From contig DASZTS010000044.1 in the NCBI GenBank assembly GCA_035547915.1, forward strand, positions 1-18,458: a DNA stretch of 18,458 nucleotides. The letters run 5' to 3'. The position numbers were made by a program, and so were the translations under genes. This DNA comes from DASSFG01 sp035547915 (GTDB lineage Bacteria; Planctomycetota; Planctomycetia; Pirellulales; JAICIG01). Of the stretch, positions 1-7,153 are shown piece by piece; within the stretch, counting starts at the first letter, position 1; each line of letters begins with the position of its first letter. The notes under the pieces are model-generated. The model had not been told where the DNA came from and did not search any database. It saw nothing but the letters and a program-made list of their open reading frames with translations.

Positions 1-86
1 CCCGACTCGGCGGCCTTCTTCACAAAGGCGACCATCTCCTGAAAAACGGCCTCAGCCTTGCCAATCGATTCCGACTGCGTGATCAT
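1..86 (-). CDS. Partial gene, 5' end only; possible ISKra4-type transposase N-terminus
   Basis: An ATG at 84-86 on the minus strand opens a frame that runs off the left edge after 28 codons (begins MITQSESIGKAEAVF, then QEMVAFVKKAAESG). The sequence GAGGAGG lies about 8 bases upstream and is a good ribosome binding site, which supports this start. The pattern of a short acidic head followed by a helix of the form 'AEAVFQEMVAFVKKAAESG' resembles the N-terminus of ISKra4-family transposases, which I recall only from general knowledge. With 28 residues this cannot be settled, and another helical protein is equally possible. No terminal inverted repeat could be identified because only one end lies in the window. 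Confidence 0.4.
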   Translation of the reverse strand, partial: MITQSESIGKAEAVFQEMVAFVKKAAES

Positions 87-114
87 GATCTTGGCCTCCT
101 CGGTGGGTTGGGTT

Positions 115-135
115 CTACCCCTTCCATCCTACCCC
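115..135. repeat. Two copies of CTACCCC, 14-base period
   Basis: CTACCCC occurs at 115-121 and again at 129-135, in the 69-base gap between the stop of the BON-domain gene and the start of the left-edge gene. On the minus strand this reads GGGGTAG twice, just upstream of that gene's ribosome binding site. The spacing of about one and a half helical turns is compatible with an operator or with an element end, but a chance repeat of this length is also possible. Confidence 0.25.
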
Positions 136-155
136 GGAGGCCGCCTTCTTTTCTG

Positions 156-647
156 CTAGCACTCCCAACGCATCTCCTTGGCATTCAAGCGCTTCGCGCC
201 AGCGGAAGGCGAGTTGCAACCAATTGAATTGACGACCTCTTTGACGCCTACCAAGTTGCGTACGGCGCAACCGGCCGCCTCTTTGTCGGATTGCGAATAA
301 ACGGTCCCCTCAAGCAAGATGCGGCCGTCTCGGACCGTAACCGTAATGCGATCGTCGGGTACGAACGCGTCCCACTTAAGTACATGCAGTGCCGATTCAG
401 CAATTTCCTGGTCGGTCCGCTCCAAGTCACCCGGTACATGAACGCAGATGTCATTTGCGACGGCTCGTACGCCATAAACGCGTTTCGCGACGCGCTCGGC
501 ACCGAGTTTCTCGCCGAAAGTCCTGACCATGCCCGTAAGCGTGACCACGCCCTTTTTGGCGATGACGCCGATCTGGTTGGCATCGACGCTGGGCTCAAAT
601 TGCAATTCGTCCATGACATCGTGGCGCAACTGAGTGTCGGTTTTCAT
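156..647 (-). CDS. Two-BON-domain protein (OsmY-like)
   Basis: The product is 163 residues and is made of two BON domains, at about residues 3-72 and 78-143, each with the 'GxVxLxGxV' turn (GVVTLTGMV near 33-41; GRILLEGTV near 108-116). BON domains are thought to bind phospholipid or act as small scaffold modules; OsmY, the best known, is periplasmic. This protein has no visible signal peptide, so it is probably cytoplasmic, like the many short BON proteins found in bacterial stress-gene clusters. The ATG at 645-647 is chosen over an upstream start because GAGGAG precedes it by 6 to 8 bases and the domain begins immediately. It lies downstream of hypF on the same strand but 377 bases away, so it is probably its own transcription unit. 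Function beyond a stress-associated role is not evident. Confidence 0.88.
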   Translation of the reverse strand: MKTDTQLRHDVMDELQFEPSVDANQIGVIAKKGVVTLTGMVRTFGEKLGAERVAKRVYGVRAVANDICVHVPGDLERTDQEIAESALHVLKWDAFVPDDRITVTVRDGRILLEGTVYSQSDKEAAGCAVRNLVGVKEVVNSIGCNSPSAGAKRLNAKEMRWEC

Positions 648-1024
648 TTCGGTTCTCCTCGGCAATGTGGTGAAGTCGAAATCCGCCAAAGGCAGGTTCC
701 GTACCGATCGGCCACCTGCCCCCATAACTCGCTTGAACGCACAACATTAACCCTCACCAGCGTGCGTTTTCGCCCACAAATGAGCGATGCCTGTGAGATT
801 CTGTTGAGCGTGGAATCGAGAAGCCGGCGGAAGCATATGCGATGCGCTGGCCGATATGTATCCGATCCTAGCGACTATGTCGGCAAGAAATCGGATAGGA
901 GCAGAAGTGTGTCGGATCGCCGTGCTGCTAGTTCAGGTGCCGATCGAAGTGTCGCTGAATGCGGCAGACGACCCTGCCAACGGTCGGCGGATGCATGAGC
1001 CGCTCCTGAATGCAGCCTGGCCAA
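648..1024. other. Intergenic region between hypF and the BON gene
   Basis: No credible gene is seen in these 377 bases on either strand. The region must carry the 3' end of the hypF transcript and the promoter of the BON-domain gene. The only structure I can point to is the inverted repeat at 859-897. No clear terminator hairpin with a T-run is visible downstream of hypF on the minus strand. Confidence 0.5.
859..897. repeat. 8-bp perfect inverted repeat, 23-base spacer
   Basis: TATCCGAT at 859-866 is exactly complementary to ATCGGATA at 890-897. The 23-base spacer is long for a terminator and no T-run follows on either strand. It lies about 210 bases upstream of the BON gene start, so it could be a two-half-site operator. 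A chance occurrence cannot be excluded. Confidence 0.25.
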
Positions 1025-3295
1025 CTACGAGACCGCTATGGCCGCCTGCCCCAAGGAGATGCCGCCGTCATTGACTGGCACGAGGCTATTCGTCAGTGGT
1101 CGAATCTGTGGTGCGGCAGCAAGGCGTTCCGAAATCAACTGCCAGAGGAGTTCGTTCGTAAAAACTCCGCCTGAAAAGACGACGAGCCGGGTTGTGTGCT
1201 GGCGGCAAAGCAGTTCCGCCTGTTCGGCCGTGGCAGCGGCCAATGCGGCGTGGAAGGCGGCGGCGACTTCGCGCGGGTCACGGCCGGCGAGACGGTCGGC
1301 CAGTATGGATCGCATCAAGGGGCGCCAGTCGAAAACTGGAAAAGGATAAGGCGGCTGCGGCGCGACTTGCCTCGCCTGATGTTCCAGCCAGCCTGCGGCC
1401 TGACCCTCGAAACTCGTCTCGCGAGTGAAACCCACGAGCGCCGCCACGGCATCGAACAAGCGCCCCATCGAGGTGGAAACGTGGCAGCGCACATTTTTGG
1501 TTGCCATCGAGAGGGCGAGGTTAAACCTCGCGGAAAAAGAGAACGGCGGCGCGACCATGTCGGGCAGATCGTCGAGTTCGGCAAGGAAGCCGGCGGCGAC
1601 TTGCACTGGGAATCTCGCGGCCGCGTCACCACCAGGCACACGAACGGGAGCGAGGCAGGCACTGCGCTCGAAACCTTTGGCGACACTTCCTACAAAGAAC
1701 TCGCCGCCCCAGATAGAGCCGTCCGTGCCGTAACCAGTCCCGTCGAAGGCAACGCCCACGACCCTTTCATCGAGCATGTCGTGTTCGGCCATCGCGCTAG
1801 CGATATGTGCGTGATGGTGCTGCACCGCCAACCGCGCAGCGGCGGGAAACTCTGCGGCGAAACGCGTCGAGACGAACTGCGGGTGCAGGTCATGGACGAC
1901 CGTTATCGCACGAGCATCGAGCCGATACATCGACAGCAGATCACGGATGGTCTCTTCGAACGAGAGGCTCGTTTCATAGTCGTCCAAATCGCCCAGGTAT
2001 TGGCTCACGAACGCCCGTCCGTCGACAACGAGAGTGATGGAGCTTTTGAGATCGGCGCCGAGCGCGAGAATCGGCCGCTTGGTGGGTAATCGGCATACCG
2101 CGGCTGGCGCGTATCCGCGGGCTCGCCGCACCACGAAGGGTCGGCCATCGCGCACGGTCACGACCGAATCGTCCACACGCCGAGCGATCGGCCGCTCCCC
2201 GATCAAGAAGGCGTCCGCAATGCCCGCCAGCCGCCGACGTGCGTCATCGTCCCGATAGGCGATCGGTTCGCTTGACCGGTTCGCGCTCGTGACCACGAGC
2301 ACTTCCGGTGCACCGTGACCGAACAGCAAGAAATGGAGCGGTGCGTAAGGGAGCATGATACCCAATGACGAATTGTCAGGTGCCACAAGCGGCCGTTCGA
2401 TCCGTGCCTTTGCTAGCACGATTGGCCTCGCCGGATCGAGCAAAAGCCGTTCTTGCTCCGCTGACAAATCGACCCACCCCCGCGCCGTGTCCAGATCGCG
2501 CACCATCAATGCGAACGGTTTTTCTTTCCGGAATTTTCGCGCTCGCAGGTCCGTGAGCGCTCGCTCGTTACCCGCATCGCACACCAAGTGGAAACCGCCA
2601 ATTCCTTTGACAGCGAGAATCTCACCGGCGCGCAAACGTTGCGCCGCACTCAGTACGGCTGCGTGCGTCGGTCGCACGACACTTTCGCCCACGAAAAGCG
2701 TGTAACCCGGTCCGCACTTCTCGCAGCCGGTCGGCTGAGCGTGATAGCGGCGATCGAGCGGATTTTGATATTCCCTCCTACACGCGGGACACAACTCCCA
2801 GGCGGACATCGTCGTATTGCCGCGATCGTAGGGGAGCCCGCGGACGATGGAGTAACGCGGCCCGCATTTGGTGCAATTGATGTATGGATAACCGTGGCGG
2901 CGATCGGCCGGGTCCGTCAGCTCGCGCAAGCAGTCGGCACAGACCGCCAGATCCGGCGAGATATGCACCGTCGGCACAACATCAGAGCGACTCTCGAGGA
3001 TGCGAAATTCCGCAAATCGCTCCGGCACGGCCTCGCGCATGGAAAAATCGACGATTGACGCGGTGGGCGGTGGATTCGATTGCAGTTCGCCGACAAACAC
3101 CGCGATGTCGTCGGGAAACCCCTCGGCGTGGACTTCGACACCCATCGCATCGTTGAGCACCCAGCCGGAGATGCCATGACGCTGAGCAACGCCATAGACA
3201 AAGGGCCGAAAGCCAACCCCCTGCACCAAGCCACGGATGGCGATTCGACAAGCTGCACGTCGCTCACGGGACGTTTGAACCACGATGGCAGGCAT
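1025..3295 (-). CDS. hypF: Carbamoyltransferase HypF (hydrogenase maturation)
   Basis: HypF takes carbamoyl phosphate and ATP and transfers the carbamoyl group to the C-terminal cysteine of HypE, the first step in making the cyanide ligands of the NiFe site. From the ATG at 3293-3295 the protein is 756 residues, normal for the family. The acylphosphatase domain is at about 14-105 with the signature RGLVQGVGFRPFVY. The zinc-finger region has paired cysteines at 119/122, 141/144, 169/172 and 191/194. A YrdC-like domain covers about 205-390 (KFRKEKPF near 254). The Kae1-like domain covers about 405-756, with the HHHAH metal motif at 493-497 and VFSGGVF near the C-terminus. A GTG at 3311-3313 would add six residues; neither start has a good ribosome binding site. 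It is transcribed away from the other hyp genes and lies 137 bases behind the DHOD-like gene, possibly in one transcript with it. Confidence 0.97.
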   Translation of the reverse strand: MPAIVVQTSRERRAACRIAIRGLVQGVGFRPFVYGVAQRHGISGWVLNDAMGVEVHAEGFPDDIAVFVGELQSNPPPTASIVDFSMREAVPERFAEFRILESRSDVVPTVHISPDLAVCADCLRELTDPADRRHGYPYINCTKCGPRYSIVRGLPYDRGNTTMSAWELCPACRREYQNPLDRRYHAQPTGCEKCGPGYTLFVGESVVRPTHAAVLSAAQRLRAGEILAVKGIGGFHLVCDAGNERALTDLRARKFRKEKPFALMVRDLDTARGWVDLSAEQERLLLDPARPIVLAKARIERPLVAPDNSSLGIMLPYAPLHFLLFGHGAPEVLVVTSANRSSEPIAYRDDDARRRLAGIADAFLIGERPIARRVDDSVVTVRDGRPFVVRRARGYAPAAVCRLPTKRPILALGADLKSSITLVVDGRAFVSQYLGDLDDYETSLSFEETIRDLLSMYRLDARAITVVHDLHPQFVSTRFAAEFPAAARLAVQHHHAHIASAMAEHDMLDERVVGVAFDGTGYGTDGSIWGGEFFVGSVAKGFERSACLAPVRVPGGDAAARFPVQVAAGFLAELDDLPDMVAPPFSFSARFNLALSMATKNVRCHVSTSMGRLFDAVAALVGFTRETSFEGQAAGWLEHQARQVAPQPPYPFPVFDWRPLMRSILADRLAGRDPREVAAAFHAALAAATAEQAELLCRQHTTRLVVFSGGVFTNELLWQLISERLAAAPQIRPLTNSLVPVNDGGISLGQAAIAVS

Positions 3296-3432
3296 TTGTT
3301 GGGGGCGACACACCGGCTGCCGAAACTCATCCAGCCGCTAAGTTTAGGCGGCGACGGCAGTCCGTGGTAGCGGAGTGAAGGGCAGACATGCCGAATGCGA
3401 TATCGAGTTGCCCAGACCTCCGTTCTGGATGG

Positions 3433-4443
3433 TCAGCTAACCTCGCTCGTAAGCGACATTATTGTGCGCATGTAGCTAACCCGCTCAAAGGCGCCTGCAT
3501 CCGGGCTACGGACCTGGCTCAAGAGACCCTGGATCTGCTGCACAGACGTAAAATTCTTGTGTTCAAGCCAAAAAGACAACTCGGAGAGCATCGTGACAAG
3601 GTGGTCGGGTCCATTCCGGATTATCGCCGATGCCAACATACCGACATCGGCGCCCGCCAACAGCAGCTTGATCAGATCTTCGGCAAAATGAATTCCGCTG
3701 GTCGCGGCCAACGATGCTTTGGTTTGTCCGCGCAGGATGGCGATCCAGCGCAAAGGCAAGCGTAGCTCGTCACGACTGCTGAAAACGAGGTTCGGCCGTA
3801 CTTCCAACGTGTCGAGATCGATGTCGGGCTGCATGAAGCGGTTGAACAGCACCAATCCGTTGGCGCCGGCTTCGACGAGCCGTTGAACCATATTCGGCAG
3901 GGCGCTGAAGTAGGGCCCGATTTTGACTGCGAGCGGGATCGAGATTTCCGCCCGCACCGCTGCGACGAGATCCAAGTAACGACGCTCGATCGTGTCGGCT
4001 GGCTGGTCGGGCCGCGTAGGCACGAAATAGACATTCAACTCCAGCGCGTCGGCGCCGGCCTGTTGGATGAGTTTGGCAAAGCGAACCCAGCCACTCTGCG
4101 GTGAGGTACCATTCAAACTGCCGATGATCGGAATCGATAGCATCCGCTTGGCAGCCTCGATGTGCCTCAGGTAAGCATCCGGGCCTGAGTTGTAGTCGAA
4201 GAGCTCGCCGTGGGCTACCAGGTCGACCGCCGAACAAGCGTGCTCGTCGGGCACGCGCGATCGCGGAGAAGACCATTCGCTCTCGATCTGCTCCTCGAAG
4301 AGCGAAGCCATCACGGCAGCCGATGCTCCGGCCTCTTCAAGGCGTTGGAGCGATTGAAGCTCCATCGAAACGGGACTCGCAGAAATCACCAATGGATTTC
4401 GCAGCTTCAATCCCAAATAACTTGTGCTCAAATCGACACTCAT
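3433..4443 (-). CDS. Dihydroorotate-dehydrogenase-like FMN protein
   Basis: The product is 336 residues and shows a class-1 PyrD-like TIM-barrel: an N-terminal LGLKLRNPLVISASP (residues 10-24), the phosphate-end strand VKIGP with the FMN-contacting lysine K174, and a C-terminal GADVGML segment near 264-270. In true dihydroorotate dehydrogenases the strand-end motif NxSCPN (class 1) or NxSSPN (class 2) supplies the catalytic base. Here the equivalent stretch, 137-143, reads NVYFVPT, so the base Cys/Ser is absent. This argues against pyrimidine synthesis; the protein belongs to the 'dihydroorotate dehydrogenase-like' group of unknown substrate. The ATG at 4441-4443 is chosen because GGAG sits about 8 bases upstream and the barrel begins at once; the longer open frame upstream has no domain content. 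It is divergent from the hydrogenase block and may share its control region. Confidence 0.9.
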   Translation of the reverse strand: MSVDLSTSYLGLKLRNPLVISASPVSMELQSLQRLEEAGASAAVMASLFEEQIESEWSSPRSRVPDEHACSAVDLVAHGELFDYNSGPDAYLRHIEAAKRMLSIPIIGSLNGTSPQSGWVRFAKLIQQAGADALELNVYFVPTRPDQPADTIERRYLDLVAAVRAEISIPLAVKIGPYFSALPNMVQRLVEAGANGLVLFNRFMQPDIDLDTLEVRPNLVFSSRDELRLPLRWIAILRGQTKASLAATSGIHFAEDLIKLLLAGADVGMLASAIIRNGPDHLVTMLSELSFWLEHKNFTSVQQIQGLLSQVRSPDAGAFERVSYMRTIMSLTSEVS

Positions 4444-4483
4444 CGTCGCAACTCCAATTGAATGTGGACGACATTTCTTCAAA

Positions 4484-4498
4484 GCATGGCCCATGCCA
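4484..4498 (-). promoter_or_regulatory. Candidate sigma-54 promoter for the DHOD-like gene
   Basis: On the minus strand this reads TGGCATGGGCCATGC, against the -24/-12 consensus TGGCAC-N5-TTGC. Eight of the ten consensus bases match and the GG-N10-GC spacing is exact. The expected transcription start would fall near 4472, leaving a leader of about 30 bases before the ATG at 4443. The same bases form a 13-base palindrome (GCATGG-C-CCATGC, 4484-4496), so an operator is an alternative reading. No experimental or comparative evidence is available here. Confidence 0.35.
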
Positions 4499-4764
4499 AG
4501 CGATTGTTCGGAGATAGTTATCCGCGACTTTGCCCGGTTATTCGTCGTATCAGTCAAGATTGCCCCGTTTGTCCTCGTTTCGGCGTTCAATACCGCACAT
4601 AACGACGTGCGAATGGGCACATCTCTCCGCAATAAGCACGACATTACGGGTCGCCTGAAAGATCGCCGAAGACGAACACACGAGATCTCATTCTCTCGAG
4701 TTTCCGCGAAAGTTGCTCGTTGGTTTCGAGGAAGAATCCTCCGTCCGACGTCGGAACTGGGAAT

Positions 4765-4779
4765 CGGCACGTGGCGTGC
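4765..4779 (+). promoter_or_regulatory. Candidate sigma-54 promoter for the cyclic-nucleotide-binding/hydrogenase block
   Basis: The plus strand reads CGGCACGTGGCGTGC, with exact GG-N10-GC spacing and eight of ten matches to TGGCAC-N5-TTGC. Its predicted start near 4790 would give a leader of about 50 bases before the ATG at 4839. It is oriented toward the hydrogenase genes. In GC-rich DNA such matches arise by chance, so this stays a candidate. Confidence 0.28.
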
Positions 4780-4838
4780 GTTACCGCAAACGGACGCGCT
4801 ATCGCTCACCGAAAAAGCCCTATGCCAAGGAATACCGT

Positions 4839-5387
4839 ATGCAAACCCAGCCTATCGAAACTCTCAGCCGTTTTTCACTATTTTCCGACCTCAGCCGAAA
4901 CGATCTCGATGATCTGCTGCCGAGCTTTGAACAATGTTCATATCCGGTAGGCGGCGTGGTTTTCGAAAAGGGCGAGAACAATCCGGCACTTTACCTACTC
5001 CTCGACGGTGCGGTCGAAATCGCATTCGATGTTCCGGGCCATCAAAATGCGGTGATTGTTCGAGTAGAACCAGGCGGGGTGGTCGGTGAGAGTAGTTTCT
5101 TTTGCTCAGCGCCGCACAGTGCCACGGCACGTTGTGTGGAACCGAGCACATTACTGCGACTTTCGCGCTGTGAATATTCGAAACTACTCGAAAACCGCTC
5201 GGTGCCAGCCTTGCAAGTCGCAAACAGAGCCGCCGAAATACTGGCCACGCGCTTGCAGGCTACGAATCAATGGTTGGCCGAGCTGTTGGCCGAGGAGCAA
5301 CAGCATGTCATGGAGAAGTGGCGGCGCTTTCGGAAAGGGATCGGCATCGATTTCGCGTTCCCAAACGGGTTTGTGCACACGACATAG
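4839..5387 (+). CDS. Stand-alone cyclic-nucleotide-binding-fold protein 1 (no HTH)
   Basis: The product is 182 residues. Residues about 10-125 form a Crp/Fnr-type nucleotide-binding beta-roll (FSLFSDLSRNDLDDLL entry helix, VFEKGENNPALYLLLDG, then VGESSFF). A long helix at about 125-165 corresponds to the Crp dimerisation helix, but no helix-turn-helix follows; the tail is short and basic (WRRFRKGIG). In the phosphate-binding cassette the GE pair (G83-E84) is kept, while the position of the Crp arginine holds H93, so cyclic-nucleotide binding is uncertain. The ATG at 4839 is favoured over an earlier start because AAGGA precedes it and the domain begins there. It lies upstream of a second such gene and the hydrogenase subunits, which suggests a sensory or partner role for the enzyme rather than direct transcription control. 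That role is inference. Confidence 0.85.
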   Translation: MQTQPIETLSRFSLFSDLSRNDLDDLLPSFEQCSYPVGGVVFEKGENNPALYLLLDGAVEIAFDVPGHQNAVIVRVEPGGVVGESSFFCSAPHSATARCVEPSTLLRLSRCEYSKLLENRSVPALQVANRAAEILATRLQATNQWLAELLAEEQQHVMEKWRRFRKGIGIDFAFPNGFVHTT

Positions 5388-5428
5388 TGTTTACCCCCAA
5401 ATGATAGCCCGTCGTTAGACCGCGCCAG

Positions 5429-5457
5429 TTGACGTCCGTGATGGACAATCTCAAAAT
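5429..5457 (+). promoter_or_regulatory. Weak sigma-70-type promoter candidate
   Basis: In the 145-base gap between the two cyclic-nucleotide-binding genes, TTGACG at 5429-5434 is followed after 17 bases by CAAAAT at 5452-5457. The -35 box matches five of six and the -10 box four of six consensus bases. It would let the second gene and the hydrogenase block be transcribed independently of the first. Planctomycete promoters follow the consensus poorly, so confidence is low. Confidence 0.25.
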
Positions 5458-5532
5458 ACCGAAGCGCGATGCCATTCTTGAGCCGTGCGCCAGCGGCAGC
5501 TTGGTGCTGAACCTGCGTTCCTCTCAACGGCG

Positions 5533-6024
5533 ATGATCGAAAAGCAAGCAGTCACGGAATTACTCAGGGAGCTGAGGTTCACAGCCGACTTGCCTGGCGA
5601 AGCACTGGATGAAATCGCCAGGATCGCGTCGGTGGTCGAGTTTCCCGCTGGAACGCCACTCTTCCAGGAAGGAGCCGAAAACCGCGCCCTCTACATCATC
5701 GAACACGGAAGGGTGGGGCTCGACATGCACGTTCCCGGTCGTGGAAGGATACGCGTGCTGTCGGTCGGATCGGGCGATGTGCTCGCCTGGTCAGCCCTAT
5801 TGGGTGAGGGCGTCATGACGGTCTCGGCGACGGCCTTGGAACCGACGCGGGCGGTCACCCTACCGGCCAAGGAAGTGTTGGAGCTTTGCGCTCGCAACCA
5901 CGAGATCGGCTATGGTCTGATGCGCCACCTGGCCGTGGCCTTGGCGCAGCGGTTGGTCGCCACTCGTTTGCAGTTGCTAGATCTATTTTCCGAGCCGACG
6001 GGCACCGACGGGTTCAGGAGCTAG
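5533..6024 (+). CDS. Stand-alone cyclic-nucleotide-binding-fold protein 2 (no HTH)
   Basis: The product is 163 residues with a Crp/Fnr-type beta-roll at about 15-120 (FPAGTPLFQEGAENRALYIIEHGRV without the full repeat of motifs listed here) and a closing helix at about 125-152; the protein then ends, with no helix-turn-helix. The phosphate-binding cassette is strongly altered: where Crp has GEL...RSA, this protein has GDVLAWSALL (81-90) and then VSATAL (97-102). The glutamate and arginine that hold a cyclic nucleotide are therefore missing, so a different ligand or a purely structural role is likely. The ATG at 5533 fits the domain border, although no strong ribosome binding site precedes it. 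It ends only 4 bases before hydB, and the hydB ribosome binding site lies in its last codons, so translation is probably coupled. Confidence 0.84.
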   Translation: MIEKQAVTELLRELRFTADLPGEALDEIARIASVVEFPAGTPLFQEGAENRALYIIEHGRVGLDMHVPGRGRIRVLSVGSGDVLAWSALLGEGVMTVSATALEPTRAVTLPAKEVLELCARNHEIGYGLMRHLAVALAQRLVATRLQLLDLFSEPTGTDGFRS

Positions 6025-6028
6025 CGAG

Positions 6029-7153
6029 ATGTCACCTGCAACGGAAGTCCCTGAGCGAGTGTGTCGATGGCTCGCGAAGGATGCGTTGCAGTCCCTTTTC
6101 GACGCCCTGATCGATCGCGGGTATGCCGTCATCGGCCCGACGATCGACCAGGATGCGATCGTTTACGACCGCATTACATCGGTCGACGACCTACCGCGCG
6201 GCTGGACTGACACACAGGGTCCCGGAACGTACCGCCTCGCGCCTCGTGAGGACGACGCGCTGTTCGGGTACGTCGTGGGGCCGCATTCGTGGAAACGGTT
6301 CCTCTTTCCGCCGCTAGCCGCGGTCGCCACGGCCGACCGCACGGACGAGGGCTGGAGAATGGCCAGTCCGACCGACGATGCGCCGAAGTATGCATTTCTC
6401 GGCGTGCGAGCGTGCGAGCTGGCCGCCATAAGAGTGCAAGACCGGACGTTTCTGGAGGGGCCATACGTCGACCCGATCTACGCGGCCCGGCGACGGCAGG
6501 CATTCATCGTCGCCGTCAATTGCACGCAAGCGGCACCTACTTGTTTCTGCACGTCGATGGGAACGGGACCGCGCTGCTCGGGTGGGTTCGACCTGGCGCT
6601 CACCGAACTGTCTACGGGTTTTGTGGTAGAGATCGGCAGCGACGCAGGGAGCGATATTGTCGCTGGACTAGAAACGGAAGAGGTCGACAGCCAGATTCTG
6701 ACGGAGGCAGAGACGGCCCGACAAGGTGCCATCGATCAGATCACCCGTCGACTCGACACGGAGGGAATTCGCGATCTGCTCTTGGGCAACCTCGATCATC
6801 CTCGTTGGAATGATGTCGCCGCGCGCTGTCTGTCGTGTACCAACTGCACGATGGTCTGCCCGACTTGCTTTTGCAGTTCGGTAAAAGACGTCGCCGATCT
6901 CACAGGCGATCACGTCGAACGGCAGCGGCAGTGGGACTCGTGCTTCAATTTCGATTTCAGCTACATGAACGGCGGCGTCGTACGAAACGATATCCGTTCG
7001 CGCTATCGCCAATGGCTGACGCACAAGTTGGCCTCTTGGATCGACCAGTTCGGCACGTCCGGATGCGTTGGGTGCGGACGGTGCATTACGTGGTGCCCGG
7101 TGGGCATCGACCTCACCGAGGAAGTGGCTGCGATTCGGGAGGCGGGGCCGTGA
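6029..7153 (+). CDS. hydB: Group 3b [NiFe]-hydrogenase beta subunit, iron-sulfur electron transfer
   Basis: The product is 374 residues, the usual length for HydB of NADP-linked hydrogenase/sulfhydrogenase and close to anaerobic sulfite reductase subunit A. It relays electrons between the flavin subunit HydG and the hydrogenase module. The C-terminal part has two ferredoxin-type cluster motifs: C267-x2-C270-x2-C273-x3-C277 followed by C280/C282, and C346-x2-C349-x2-C352-x3-C356-P. A further cysteine set at C165, C172, C174 and C183 is characteristic of the family's middle region and may bind another cluster. AGGAG about 8 bases upstream supports the ATG. The stop overlaps the GTG of hydG. The protein is cytoplasmic, with no signal peptide or membrane segment. 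Confidence 0.94.
   Translation: MSPATEVPERVCRWLAKDALQSLFDALIDRGYAVIGPTIDQDAIVYDRITSVDDLPRGWTDTQGPGTYRLAPREDDALFGYVVGPHSWKRFLFPPLAAVATADRTDEGWRMASPTDDAPKYAFLGVRACELAAIRVQDRTFLEGPYVDPIYAARRRQAFIVAVNCTQAAPTCFCTSMGTGPRCSGGFDLALTELSTGFVVEIGSDAGSDIVAGLETEEVDSQILTEAETARQGAIDQITRRLDTEGIRDLLLGNLDHPRWNDVAARCLSCTNCTMVCPTCFCSSVKDVADLTGDHVERQRQWDSCFNFDFSYMNGGVVRNDIRSRYRQWLTHKLASWIDQFGTSGCVGCGRCITWCPVGIDLTEEVAAIREAGP

Larger units (their letters stand above)
4444..4838. other. Divergent intergenic control region
   Basis: These 395 bases separate the DHOD-like gene (minus) from the first cyclic-nucleotide-binding gene (plus) and hold no convincing gene. The open frames that extend into it from both sides lack domain content and internal starts with ribosome binding sites are better. 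It must carry promoters in both directions. It contains two sigma-54-like -24/-12 candidates facing outward, listed separately. Confidence 0.55.

Noticed and set aside
291..998. Plus-strand open frame opposite the BON gene, extending into the intergenic region
   Set aside because: It uses a TTG start, has no ribosome binding site and overlaps a clear two-BON gene; the part beyond the BON gene has no domain-like content.
1196..2089. Long plus-strand open frame opposite hypF (about 297 codons)
   Set aside because: It lies entirely within hypF, has no domain content or ribosome binding site, and looks like an antisense shadow.
4839..6024. Two Crp/Fnr transcription factors controlling the operon
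   Set aside because: Neither protein has the C-terminal helix-turn-helix; both end soon after the dimerisation helix, so direct DNA binding is not supported.
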